Assembly (NCBI GenBank): GCA_900618795.1
Contig: UYJD01000010.1
Span: 892,292-956,291 of the forward strand
DNA length: 64,000 bases
Source of the DNA: Cyanodermella asteris
Lineage: Eukaryota > Ascomycota > Lecanoromycetes > Ostropales > Stictidaceae
Direction: 5' to 3'
In this document: piece after piece, positions 1-11,328 of the stretch
How positions within the stretch are numbered: position 1 is the stretch's first letter
Layout of the letters: each line of letters opens with the position of its first letter
The notes under the pieces: model-generated
Database searches by the model: none
The model's input: the letters and a program-made list of their open reading frames with translations, nothing else
What the model was told of the DNA's origin: nothing
Made by a program: the position numbers and the translations under genes

Positions 1-808
1 CTCTCTTGAGAAGAAGGATGACAAGAAATGCTACCGCAAGATGGGCGGCGGTGTCAAGGAGGCCACCACTTTCACGCCATGCTCGTCCATCATCGACGGC
101 GACATGTGCTGTGGCGAAAACGATGAGTGCATGCCTCTCGATCCTTCGAACAAGAGTGTGAGGATGTGCTTCAGCCCGACCAACAACACAGCAGACCACT
201 TCACCAGCTATTACGTCGCCGGCTGCACGGATTCAAACTTCAAGGACGACTCGTGCTTTGACCACTGCGGTGGCAGCGACAGTGAGTTGCTCCCATCTGG
301 TAACAGAATGATCAACGGCTAACGCACCAAAGATTCCCTCGGCCAAAACAGCGTCAAATACCAGTCAAGCAGCAAGCAATGGCAATGCTGCGACCGCCAG
401 GGCACCGGAATTTCCTGCGACTCCAGCAGCGACAAGTTCAGCGGCCCAACACAGCAGTACTACGACGACTACCGCGCAAACCTCGACAGTGCCAAACACG
501 GCATCAAGCTGGCCATCGGCGCCATCATTGGCATCGTCATTGCTTGCGTCGTCGTCGCCGCTTTCGGCTGCTTCTGCCTGTGGAGATGCTGCTTCAGCCG
601 CCACGCCCGAGACAAGAGAAGTCGTGGAAAGTTTGTTCCCCTGGGCAATACGCGCGGTTCCGAGAACGTCTGGGACGCGAATGCGCACAACCACAACCAC
701 GAATTGCACGATGGTCCTGCTGGCAGCTACGGATATGGTGGACAAGGTGCGCCATACAACCCGCCTCACCAGCAAGGTCCTCAGTACACCGTTGCCAACT
801 TCCGATAG
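1..808 (+). CDS. Cys-rich single-pass membrane protein, C-terminal part (5' end outside window)
   Basis: The frame is already open at base 2, so the start lies upstream. Two exons are visible, 2-281 and 333-808, joined across a 51 bp intron with GTGAGT donor. The visible protein has an extracellular-looking part with many cysteines (pairs such as CC and CxxC), then a hydrophobic segment (IGAIIGIVIACVVVAAF), a short Cys/Arg-rich juxtamembrane stretch and a His/Gly/Tyr-rich cytoplasmic tail ending VANFR. This layout (Cys-rich ectodomain, one membrane segment, low-complexity tail) is common among fungal plasma-membrane proteins of unknown role, some of them wall sensors. I do not recognise a named family. 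The membrane topology is visible; a sensor role is only a guess. Confidence 0.75.
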
Positions 809-1774
809 AGAGGGCGCAATCAAGAGAAGGATGTACGGTCTCAACGCTAAATCGGCACTGCTTCTTTGCGGCCCGCCGGCGAATTCCGCTGTCAACAAAA
901 TTGTTATGCTAGTGATGTGATGTTATCTGGGCGTTTTGGTAGAGCACTTTGGCGGCTGGAGTTTGGGTAACAACTGGACATTCGAAGCGCACACGGGCGC
1001 TGCCAGTCCTTGATTCAACCTATTCGTCTTCATATTCGCTGTACATGTACAACTAGAGCTGCCGCGTTCAGGCGCTTCTTGGCTCGAGGCACAAGGCGCT
1101 CACGACCAGACAGTGTTTGAGATACAATGAGTTCAAATGATTACCTTTGAAGTCTTGCAATGCCGTGAGATCGACATACGGAAGGTAAAATCCGATGTTT
1201 TTGGTGCACAAGACGAATTAATTTTCTCTCGTGGCAGCTTCCCATCAAACCTCCACATGCCAGCGTCGGCGAAAGAGCAATCAGCCAAAAGAGCTCCCAA
1301 GAAAACAACCACGCACGGCACTTCCAACAGGCACCTTTTCTGCCAAACATTAACCCGACAAAAACTGCGCATTGACCTTCCTGTAAAGAAGCAATGCCTC
1401 GAAATAGGGTTCACTACCGTTCCCTCGCTCGTCACCGCTCAACTCTTGCTTGCTCCACCAGGGAACCCGCTTCAAACCCATGCCGTCCGTATGCGTTCCT
1501 GTCCCCCACGGGGAACCCAGCTCGACGATCAGTTCCATGCATCCAACCAGACTCCATCTTTGTTCCTCCACTCGGGATTCTGGAAAACGTCATGCTCAAA
1601 TGTCCCAGCCTAGTTCCTGCCTAGTGGTGTGCTGTAGCGGGCTGTAGCTTGAAGCTGCAGACCCACTGCGATGTACAGGTACTGGTATATATGCCGCGAC
1701 GACCGGCTCATGTCTCTCTCAAGGTAGGGCAGCCTCTCTGTTCGTGACCTGGTTTTGCATTGAGAGAGTCAAAC
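809..1774. other. Intergenic region, no gene seen
   Basis: Open frames here (for example 1137-1613) overlap on both strands, lack fungal-type splice partners and resemble no family. The right end holds the promoter of the GH1 gene. Confidence 0.6.
1686..1692 (+). promoter_or_regulatory. TATA-like box of the GH1 gene
   Basis: TATATAT lies 83 bp before the ATG at 1775, a plausible position for a fungal core promoter. This is inferred from sequence only. Confidence 0.4.
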
Positions 1775-4013
1775 ATGTTCCGTCGACTTGTAGGCAGCTT
1801 GGCGGTTGCTTCGCTTGCTTTCTTGCAGGCGGTAGAGGCTCAGTCGTTCGCCAATGCTTCTACATCTACTGTGGTGCCTTCGGCAACGGTTAATGGCACG
1901 GCTGTGGCGAATCCGGCGGCTTTTGTGACGACTTTGAAGATCTCGGTCGATGGTACGTTAGTTTTCGATTGTCTTGATTAGATCACGGAGGGTCTTGTTT
2001 CGAAGAAGGTGATCCTACTGGAAGTATCGAGTGGTTTAATGGGTGGTTTGTTCTGCCTCAAATTTGTACTTCGAAAATATTCCCAACGCACTGTCCCAAG
2101 CTTATTGTATAGATGGCATCCCGATAAGGCGTAAACACCTTGACATTGCTGATCTGATGCTTCAAAGACCTCTGGGACATCGCCATCGGCCCAGTCTCTT
2201 CAGCAAACACCACGACCACCGTCGAAGCCACACCAGTCCCATCAAGCTCTCTGGTCCCTCCTCCCTTCCTTACCAACTACGCGTGGCCTCCAGGCCGTGA
2301 TATTCCCGTTTCAACTCAAAATCAATCATGGAAATTTCCCAAAAACTTCCAGCTCGGCGTGGCTGGTGCAGCCTTCCAGATCGAAGGCGCGGCCCAAGCC
2401 GAAGGCAAGGGACCCAGCGTCTGGGACAAATTGACACACTCCGTGAAAGGAAATCAGGCCGATAACTCGACGGGCGATATCACGGACAACAATTACTATC
2501 TATACAAGCAAGGTGAGCAAGACCCCACATCAACCTCGAACTCTCCACTGGAACAATGACTGACATCGAGGGTCTTTAACAGACATCGCACGTCTTGCTG
2601 CGATTGGTATTAACACATACTCGTTCTCCCTGGCTTGGACGCGCATTTTTCCCTTTGGATCCGGTCCGGTCAACGAGCTGGGTATCGCTCACTACAACGA
2701 CGTGATCGATACCTGCCTGCAGTACAATATCACACCTGTGGTCACGCTCTACCACTGGGACACGCCACTCTATCTCCAAGAAACCTACGGCGGCTGGCTA
2801 GGCAACCAGATCGTCGAAGACTTTGTCGCTTACGCAAAAGTGGCTTTTGCCCGTTTCGGCGACCGAGTCAAGCACTGGTTTACAGTCAACGAACGTAAGC
2901 ACACCGCCCACCTCCCTACGACACTCCATGTTATGATGGAAAGCTGATTGACATTTCTAGCTATCGTTTTCTGTGGCCAGTACCCGCTCCCAGCACAGTA
3001 CTTCAAGAACTTCACCATTCCGTATCAACACCAACAATACGTCTGCGGCAGGAACGTCGTCCTAGCACACGCCGAGACATATCATGTTGGCAAAGCCATG
3101 ATGCCAGACAGCACCATTGCGTTCAAGAACAACGGCGGCTACAAGATCCCCCTGACCAACTCGACCGAAGACGCAGAAGCCGTGCAACGAGCCTGGGACT
3201 TCAATGAAGGCGTAAGTTAAACCCCGTCATATTCCCCACTCCCAATCCGTCCCATTCCCATCAAACCATCGAACGACCCAATCAAATTCGTCAAGCCACG
3301 AAAACCATACTCACAAATCATTCTAGCGGTTCGCAGACCCCATCTACCTAACCGGCGACTGGCCATCCTCCCTCGCCCCCTACCTCTCCACCTTCCTCCC
3401 GCCCTTCACCTCCTCCCAAAAGCAATCCATAAAAGGCACCGCCGATGTCTTCGCCCACGACGCCTACACCTCCTCCTTCTACATGGCCCCGGATTCGGGA
3501 ATCTCCAGCTGCACCGCCAACGCCTCCCACCCGCTCTACCTGGGGTGTTTCAACACCACCAACGCCTACTCGGCCCAAGACGGATCCTGGCTCGTCGGCG
3601 CCGCCGCCGACCCGCACTCTCCCTGGCTGCACAAGGCGACGGACTGGGTCCCGACGCTGCTCCACTACATCACCGACACCTGGAAGCCGGCGCAGGGCGT
3701 CGTGGTCAGCGAGTTCGGCTTCGCGGAGCCGTTTGAGAATATGAAGCAACTCTTGGGCGATATCCTGTTCGATCCCGTGAGGACTTCGTACTATCACGAT
3801 TACATGGAGGCCGTGCTGAGGGCGATTGCCGAGGGTGTGAATGTACGGGGTACGCTGGCGTGGAGTTTTGTGGATAATTTGGAGTGGAGTAGTGGGTTTA
3901 CGGTCAAGTTTGGGATGCAGTACGTTAACTTTACGAGTCCCGGGTTGGAGAGGAGTTACAAGGCTAGTTTCTTCGCTTATACTGGCGCTTTTAAGCAGTA
4001 TGTAGAGAAGTGA
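1775..4013 (+). CDS. Secreted GH1 beta-glucosidase
   Basis: Five exons (1775-1952, 2168-2512, 2583-2894, 2961-3211, 3327-4013) give 590 residues in one frame. The protein begins with a signal peptide (LAVASLAFLQAVEAQS), then a Ser/Thr/Pro-rich linker of roughly 80 residues, then a glycoside hydrolase family 1 barrel: FQLGVAGAAFQIEGA, SLAWTRIFP, TLYHWDTP, TVNEP with the acid/base Glu278, VVSEFGF with probable nucleophile Glu491, and WSFVDNLEW near the end. GH1 enzymes release terminal glucose from beta-glucosides; the signal peptide suggests it acts outside the cell. The nucleophile motif departs from the usual TENG. The first ATG of the longer frame is not used because that frame opens with TTG. 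Intron 1 (215 bp) is the longest and least certain. Confidence 0.9.
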
Positions 4014-4293
4014 GGCAATAGAAATAGAAAATGGAGAAGATGAATGACACTCTGAATGTGGCAGCAAATTCGACGTTTGCTGATGTCTCATGTGGCATGG
4101 GGGCATTTCTATGACTATCAATTCCGACTTCGAACAAGTTTTCAATCACACATGCTAAAGGCTTCCAATGAGAAATAATGACATTCGATTCGGGATCAAA
4201 GATTCGTTCACGGATGCTGGTATCGCTTATCTTGGCACATTAGGTATCACGTTTTCTTCGCTGTCGTCAAACCACCACCTCTTTTCACACCCT

Positions 4294-6437
4294 TCATGCG
4301 TCCTTGTATGCCTGGTCCACCTGTTTCTGGTATTTCTTGAGAATAGGCTTGCGCTGCAGCTTTTGAGCGGCGGTAAGAAGACCCTGGGATGGATGTCAGT
4401 AGTTGAACCTTTACTCCTCATCAATGCGAAGCTTACATTCTGCGGCGTCCATTCTTCCTCGGATAGGACGATACCTGAAATGATCTCGAAAGGTGCCAGA
4501 CCGCCCTTCTTGCCTGCTGCCTGCAGCTCCTTCAGTGCTGCGTCCTGGAGCTTCTTTTCGTGTACTAGCTCTTCGATGCCGCCTCCTGAAATGCCGTTGT
4601 CCTTGGCCAACTGCTTGAGCGCTGGCTCGGCCGGCACGATGATTGCAATCGGCTTCGCCTTGTCGTCGGCGGCATACACGCAAATATTTGCGACAATCTT
4701 CGACGTCTTGTAGATCGACTCAAGCTTCTCGAGCGCAATGTATTCACCATTGAGTGTCTTGACGAGATTCTTCTTGCGGTCAATCAAGCGGAGGTGACCG
4801 TTGTGGTCGAATTCGCCAATATCACCAGTTTTGAACCAGCCGTCAGGTGTGCACGCCTCCTTTGTCTCTTCTGGGTTGTTAAAGTATTCGGTGATGACAC
4901 TGTCGCCGCGAATCCAGACCTCACCCTGCGGCGGGTCGTTGGTGGAGAAGTAGCCTGCGTCGGCGAAATCGACCAGCTTGACCTCGATGGATGCGGGAAT
5001 GTCGCCCAATGCATCTGTTGTCCAGTGGCGGGGATCCTGCAAAACACCCATGGCAGTGGTTTCCGTCAGACCATACCCGGAGACCATGGGGCAGATGGCG
5101 TTGGAAATGAAGCGCTGTGTCTCCTTTGCAATGGGTCCACCACCGTTCATGCAAATTCTCATGCGGCCACCAGTGGCCGCCTTTACCTGTTTGAAAACAA
5201 CCGCGTCTAGGACGCTGGCACCAGGGAGACCGTAATCGAGCAGGAAGGTCTTTGCAGCCATGGCACCCCAGAAGAGGTTCTTCTTGAGTGCACCACCAGC
5301 CTCGACCCTGGCCACGACGCCCTTACGGACGGTCTCCCAGACCGCTGGAACACCGACAAGGATGGTTGGCTTGAACTCGCGCATGTCACCAACAGAGTTC
5401 TTCATGGAAGTGTCGGACAGAGTCTTCGGGTTGCCGTAGCCCATGGTTCCTCCCCAGTAGAGGGTCGCGTTCTCAAACACAAACTCCAAAATATGCGCAG
5501 CAGGCAGATAGGTGAGTAGACCATCTCCGGGACCGATGTACTTGCCGATGATTGTGTCAACACCGGCAATGGCAGCGATGACAGCTTTGTGCTTCAACGG
5601 GACACCCTTGGGCGTACCGGTGGAGCCAGAAGTGTACATGATGCAGCAAAGGTCCTCTGGCTTAGGCGGAACTGGCTCGACCGGGTTCTCCTCGCCCAGC
5701 TTTTGCAGCTCATCGATTGAGACGATGGTAAGACGCTCGTGAGTCTTCTTGAGCTCATCAATATCGGCCTGCTTGACATCACCATTGTGGTTGTTGTAAA
5801 TGATGCAGTGAACATTTGTGGCTTTTTCCAGCGGCTTAAGCAATGTCTTTAGCAGAGTACCGTCCGTGTAGATGCCCTTGGAGCCGGTCTGGACCAGTGA
5901 GTGAGTCAGGCCCTCCTGCCCGAGAGTATCGTATGCAGTCGCGATTGGTATCGACTGCGAAACAGCGCCGTGGGCAGTAGTCAGCCAGTTCGCGTGAGTA
6001 GCACCGTAAACGTGTAACCTGTCGCCCTTTTCGAGACCGAGCTTGCGAAGGCCAGAACCTGCCTGTCGTACAAGACGCTGGTACTCGACAAAACTGATGT
6101 ATGTGTAGCCGGAGAGCTCAAAGTATGTCCACTCCTTGTCGACCTCCTTCAGTTGTCCGTCAACCATCTTCTTGGCCTTCTTCTTCTCCTTGTGAGTCTT
6201 GATGAGCTTTCGGGTGCCCATTGCTTTGGCGTTGCCGAATTTCTCGGCGCCGCGCTGGATGAGATCCCAGATGGTCTTGACATCTGGCGCGGGCGAAGCA
6301 ATAAGCTTGTCTTTGGCAGCCGGGTGTCGACGAGGAATGGTTTCGCCTTCCTGCTTCGTATAACCTGGGGATTCGATGGTAAATGGCCCCTTTTCGGCCA
6401 TGTAGGGATATAGGGTCTGCTCTCGTCGAGAAGCCAT
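4294..6437 (-). CDS. Long-chain-fatty-acid--CoA ligase (Faa1/Faa4 type)
   Basis: Two exons, 4437-6437 and 4294-4383, with a 53 bp intron, give 696 residues, the normal fungal length. The enzyme activates long-chain fatty acids to acyl-CoA using ATP, feeding lipid synthesis and beta-oxidation. The AMP-binding signature YTSGSTGTPKG is at about 268-278, GYGLTETTA at about 454-462, and the fatty-acyl-CoA signature region DGWFKTGDIGEFDHNGHLRL at about 540-560. Reading on through the intron gives an unrelated Arg-rich tail, while splicing gives a typical family C-terminus (QKLQRKPILKKYQKQVD). It is transcribed towards the GH1 gene; the two converge with a 280 bp gap. Peroxisomal versus ER location cannot be told. 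Confidence 0.95.
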
Positions 6438-7544
6438 GATGGAGAATACAGGTAGAGTGCAGTAGGCGAGGAGGTAATCAAGACGTGAGCTGGTGAGATG
6501 GGTGCTGGCACTCGAAGCACGAATGGAGTGCGGAGAGCTTGGCCGAAGAAGCTATGGCCGTTGCCGTGACGAAATGGTTCGCGGTAGGATTGATCAGTCG
6601 AGGTTTGAAAAGCAGTGATGCTATGAAGCTTTCGACGGGGTTTCGGGACGTGGATGTGTGTAGCACGGTGAATGCGGAGCTCACCAGAGGGCCTGTTCGT
6701 GGTCAGGGAATATATCGAACAGCACGTCGAGAGAACAGTGAGCAGCGCATGCCGGACAGGCAGAATTGTTGGGCTGTGTGACGCCTGTTTCGCAGCTGAT
6801 CCGCGGCTTCAGCACCGGCCTCTCACTGCCATCAGCGCCTTCCTCCCTGCTCGCTCGCTCCTTCCGCAGAGACCACCCGTCATCAGACTCGCGCCTTCCC
6901 GAGCAACGTCAGGCGTCTACTCTTCTACAGTCCTCGACGCACTCTACTAGACGCTCTCATGTCCAGTTACAGCGAGTATCTATGGTGGCAAATCCGTCAA
7001 CATATCTTCTCCTCCACAGCCACTCTTGGACAACGTGATGCTTCCCTGACGATCCAATGCTGTCCCTGTTCTCCAGATCTGCCACCCGCCAGCACACGTC
7101 ATTTTTGCTCCCTCTCAACACAGCCAGCGCACGCCGAGCAGTCCTTGTAAGGCGACGCATAATCGCCCCTGCCGCTGACATCTCTGGCTTGGCCTTTGTA
7201 CTACTATCACCGCCGTCATCAGCTTCAACAAGTTCTCCTCGAAGACCGAGTGACAGCCTCACTCGTGATCGAGGTCAGACTGAGTGAGCCCAAAATTTGC
7301 ATGCGAGTTGGTGGCAGACAGCAACCTCGGCCCAGCAAGCTTTGGACCCTTGGCTACGAACTACCTCCTCCTCAACACTGACTGGCCCAAGACGTGATTC
7401 GGCCATTAAGCGCTCTCTCATTGGTTGCGTGCTTTGAAAGTCCTCTGACTTCTCGGCATCGACTTGGTTGAAGGACCTGCTCCTCGTGTAAGGTGTGAGA
7501 TTGGCCCGTTATTTAAGCCACCGTCTTTGTTGTAGTTCGAGACC
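6438..7544. other. Divergent promoter region, no gene seen
   Basis: It separates the acyl-CoA ligase (minus) from the Rossmann-fold gene (plus). Short open frames occur in all phases but none carries recognisable motifs. Confidence 0.6.
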
Positions 7545-8420
7545 ATGATGTTGCCCCAGGTTGACCCTGTCGACTTCCTCATTCTCGGAGCCGGCTGGAC
7601 ATCAGACTTCCTGATACCTCTGCTCGAGAGGCAAAAGGTCAAATTTGCAGCCACAACCACGACCGGTCGTGATGCCACAATACCTTTCAAGTACGACCCA
7701 AGTTCCGATGACTTGGCGCCATTCAAAACGCTTCCAGCTGCCCAGACCGTCCTCATCACGTTCCCGTTGAAAGGCAAAGGCCAGTCCAAGCACTTGACCA
7801 GCCTATACAAGCAGACACACCCCGCCAGCCTGTCCGCGGTCCAAGCAAACTTCATTCAGCTTGGCGCAACGTCACTCTGGAAAGACTCGACGTGGAGTGA
7901 TGAGAACTCTCCTATCGACAAGCAGAATGAACGCGGTATTGCCGAAGATGAGTTGATGGAAGTTGCCCAAGGCTGCGCATTAGATCTGGCTGGTTTGTAT
8001 GGCGGGAATAGAAACCCAAGTTCGTGGCTTGATCGTGTCATCAAAACCAAGAATGATCTCAAGAACAAGGGGTCACTGCACCTAATCCATGGCCTTGACG
8101 TTGCTCGTGCAATTGTCGCGCTTCATAAGAACTTCACTCCCGGCAAGCGTTGGCTGCTGACCGATCTTCACGTTTACGACTGGTGGGACTTGGTTCAGGA
8201 CTGGTCGACGGCTGCATTGAAAGCTGCACACAACGGTACCTTGACCGATCAAGCAGAGACTGCAAAGCACAACAACTACGCCGCATGGATCGTAGAGTTG
8301 ATGGCTGAAGAGGATGTCAAGGCGTTGCCGCGCGACAGCAGCATTTTGGGTAGGAGACTTGATGGCCGGGGGTTTTGGAAGCAGATGGGCATTTCTCCTG
8401 TCCAAGGACGCGTAAGGTGA
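7545..8420 (+). CDS. NAD(P)-binding Rossmann-fold protein (YeeZ/SDR-e-like)
   Basis: Single exon of 291 residues. The N-terminus carries a beta-alpha-beta nucleotide-binding motif, DFLILGAGWTSDFLIPLL, followed by a strand reading QTVLITFPLKG. The rest (LYGGNRNPSSWLDRV, LHLIHGLDVARAIVAL, RWLLTDLHVYDWWDL) matches the layout of NAD-dependent epimerase-like proteins of the bacterial YeeZ group, where the H-x-x-D-V-A-R-A-I helix is typical. The substrate is unknown, and no clear catalytic YxxxK is visible, so it may be a binding protein or atypical reductase. The second Met of the MM start could also be used. Confidence 0.85.
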   Translation: MMLPQVDPVDFLILGAGWTSDFLIPLLERQKVKFAATTTTGRDATIPFKYDPSSDDLAPFKTLPAAQTVLITFPLKGKGQSKHLTSLYKQTHPASLSAVQANFIQLGATSLWKDSTWSDENSPIDKQNERGIAEDELMEVAQGCALDLAGLYGGNRNPSSWLDRVIKTKNDLKNKGSLHLIHGLDVARAIVALHKNFTPGKRWLLTDLHVYDWWDLVQDWSTAALKAAHNGTLTDQAETAKHNNYAAWIVELMAEEDVKALPRDSSILGRRLDGRGFWKQMGISPVQGRVR

Positions 8421-8816
8421 AATGTCCTTGCCACGGTAAGATGAAGCAAAAGTACTTTCCTAGAATGTCGATAAGAATACACCTCATCGGCCGTTTCACA
8501 CATCTGACGAGCACCGTTACATACAGGTCACCTCGATAGATACTTCTGTAGGCACCTGCGGGACTTGAGCCATCGTACCTTCTGAGATACCCAACCAAGT
8601 ACCCACCCGAGCACACGGTTAGGTCACCAAGCAAGTACCCACCCGAGGGCTCAGCCTAGTACCTACCAGATTTTTGATCCATTGCTCACCCGAGTACTGT
8701 TACAGGTCGGCAAGTGAGTCGCTAGTCAAGGTGTTGTGATAAGTCTCTATGCAACGACCATGCTACATACTACCCTTCCAAGGTCTCCTCCTCTCACAGT
8801 CAGCATCACCCCCATC
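8421..8816. other. Convergent intergenic region with short repeats
   Basis: It lies between two convergent genes. It holds a 16-base direct repeat (listed separately) plus weaker relatives of it, and no gene. Confidence 0.6.
8596..8647. repeat. Two copies of a 16-base direct repeat (CAAGTACCCACCCGAG)
   Basis: Exact copies occupy 8596-8611 and 8632-8647, 36 bases apart. Looser versions (AGTACCTACCAG, TCACCCGAGTACT) follow up to about 8700, suggesting a decaying minisatellite. Confidence 0.7.
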
Positions 8817-9617
8817 TCACGCTCCCAGTTGGTTATTCCAACATACATCCATAGTGCAGAAAGCGGCCAACTGCACCTCCTCAAAGGGATTCGGCAACTC
8901 CAAATTCTTCGGCGGTCTCCGATTCCACAGCTCACAGTCCGTGGGGACGTTGATCCTCTTGCCCTTGTAATCGATCCATACGTCGTCGAAGAAGTCCGTC
9001 TTCTTGCGCTGGTTCCAGCAGTAGCGGCCGCAGTGAAACTCGATCTTCTCGCCGCCGGGCACGTCGGTGAGCCAGGGATAGTCGATGTTGAGCCAGCCCG
9101 TTTGGGCGTTGCGACCCTTGTCCTCGGTGATGTTTAGTGGTTCGGTCCAGAGGCGGAAGGAGGGGAAGTCCATCGAGAAGAGGAGCCAGTCGGAGTCGTG
9201 CGGTGAGACGCCGGGCATGGTAATGTTGGGGACGCCGGTGTCATAGGGGAGGCCGAAGGTGACCTGAAAGGAGATTGTCAGCGTCGGATGCAGAGGAAAG
9301 TGAGTGAGTGGTGGGGTCCTGTTGCGTGGGGAAATCTTCGAGGGTGGAGTTTTGTTTGTATTCCGTCTGGTTCGTGTTTTCTCTGCCAGTCAGATGTGGG
9401 ATTCACTTACATATCGTCTCGGTTGGAGCAGGTCGGTGTAGCCTGTCAGCATGACATTGAATTTGGTGTGGTCGAACTTGGAGAAGCTGTTGTCTTTATA
9501 CCAGAGGGGCCACCCGAATCTGTCTGCGACGCTCGTGGGCTCTGGTGGCTCTGGCTGAGCGGAGACCGTGGCAAGGCTATAGGCGATGGATAGCGCCAGA
9601 GATTGGAAGGACACCAT
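8817..9617 (-). CDS. Small secreted Cys-containing protein A
   Basis: Two exons, 9411-9617 and 8817-9263, give 217 residues; the 147 bp intron has GTAAGT and CAG borders and falls in phase 0. The start is the Met of MVSFQSLALS because the longer frame adds an implausible leader before the signal peptide (cleavage likely near TVSAQP). The mature part ends with the block GRYCWNQRKK, F-x-D, then VPTDCEL and two further Cys (FCTMDVCW). The same ordered motif appears in the divergent neighbour at 10590, so the two are distant paralogues. I do not recognise the family. A secreted, possibly effector-like or wall-associated role is inference from the signal peptide and cysteines. Confidence 0.8.
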
Positions 9618-10589
9618 CTCGTTGTGATGGTCTCGTAAGGCGATTGTGTGCAGGGTGTGTTGGAGACGCAGGCTCAAATATGTTCGAAGAATGAAGACAG
9701 CGAAGCAATTTTACGTTCAGTGCAAGAAGAAACAGGGCTTTGCTCCCACGGGTTGTTCGCTGACTGAAGCAAGGATATTGCCGTCGAGGCGAGCTGCGAG
9801 TCCTGAGTTCAAAATTAACGTACGACCTGCTTTTGGACATGGCGATGCCTGAAAAATATTGCGACCTCTGTCTCATCTGTCTTTTTTGCCACTTGTCCAA
9901 CTTGGTCACTGTGATTCCTGCGGGACAAACAAATACAGGCTTGGTAAAGGATAGTCGGATGGTGGATGCGGGATGACAGGACCGTGGATCTTGAACATGG
10001 GGATAAGGGAATGTCGAATTGGTCTCGAATAGTGTCTGCGGCATTCAGATCGAGCGACGATACCCGTGGTACGTCCACGCTCGGCATTTGGCGCTACTCC
10101 GCAGAGCATCAAGCACCAACTTCAGCCAGCGAGTCTGTCCATCTGCTCAGGTCAGAAACCAAGATGCTTTCCATGGGTGGGGTGGATCTTAAATCGAGCG
10201 ACGCCACGGTTCGACATGTAACCAATCCAAGCCAGCATGAAGTGGCACCAGCAACCACTCGGTGCCAAAACTTTAGACAGCATCAATCGCCTCCCCCTCA
10301 CAAAAATGCCAACTCCTCACGTCTCTCTGATTCGATCATTGCGCTGGTTCGTAACCTTATGAGGTCAACACAAAAACACCGTCGACGCGTCTGAGTTCAG
10401 GAAAGCCTGCTTTGTGGCTCCCATTGTGGCCCAAGCACTCGCGGACCTTGCCCATAAGTCTGCCCTCTCTCTTGCCTCTCCATCTTTCACTCTGTTTCGA
10501 CGCTTTCTTCGCTCTCACTCTCTTCGTCTCTCTTTCTCCCTCTCTCCCTCTCTCCCTCTCTCTCTCTCTCAATTTTCACAACAGAAATC
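9618..10589. other. Shared promoter region of two secreted paralogues
   Basis: About 970 bp between divergent paralogues. The right end is a pyrimidine-rich tract just before the plus-strand ATG. No further gene was recognised. Confidence 0.6.
10511..10570 (+). repeat. CT/CCCT-rich pyrimidine tract in 5' leader
   Basis: Runs of TCTCTC and CCCTCTC end 19 bases before the ATG at 10590. CT-rich tracts next to start sites are common in filamentous fungal promoters and leaders. Confidence 0.7.
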
Positions 10590-11165
10590 ATGCGCTTCTC
10601 TATTGCATGCATCGCGGCGGTGGCCCAGCTCGCCAGCGCCACGCCCGTCGAAATCCGCACCGACTCCAGCGTGGAGAAGAACGTCGACGTTCCGCAGATG
10701 CTCGAGATGATCTTCCGTCCGGACTATATCCGTCCGGGTCTCAATCCCTCTTTGAACTGGGTACGTACGTATGCAACGAAAAAGAAAAGAAAAAGAAAAG
10801 GCCTTCTCTTCATGTCCCACCTTCAAAGTGAACAAACTCGCTACTCCCTGTGGGAGGGAAGGGGGGGTTTGTTTTCAGACCGTGCTGATCCATTCATCGA
10901 CAAAAATATAGGTCGAGCTCGAACACCCCGACTTGATCAGCGACAAGTTCATGGCCCTCGACTGCGGCGGCGGCTTCGCCAACTGGCACCGCTACAAGTT
11001 CGAAACGACAAAGGGCCCCAAGACCTTCTTCCTGAAGCCGGGCCACTACTGCGACAATCGGAAAGTGGGCGACGACCCGGAGATCTTCAACGACCTGCAC
11101 CTTTTCTTTCAGTAAGTTCGAAATCCCATCATCGTCCCGTCCCAGCCCGACAGATCTCCATGATG

Positions 11166-11226
<61 letters not shown>

Positions 11227-11263
11227 NNNNNNNNNNNNNNNNNNNNNNNNNNNNNNNNNNNNN

Positions 11264-11328
<65 letters not shown>

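Noticed and set aside
365-920. Open frames on both strands overlapping the first gene
   Set aside because: They are antisense or out-of-phase to the well-supported second exon with its membrane segment.
1133-1647. Several open frames of 65-158 codons
   Set aside because: Mutually overlapping on both strands, no motif, no splice support.
3348-4145. Minus-strand frame of 265 codons
   Set aside because: Exactly antisense to GH1 exon 5; Gly/Val-rich shadow of a GC-rich third position.
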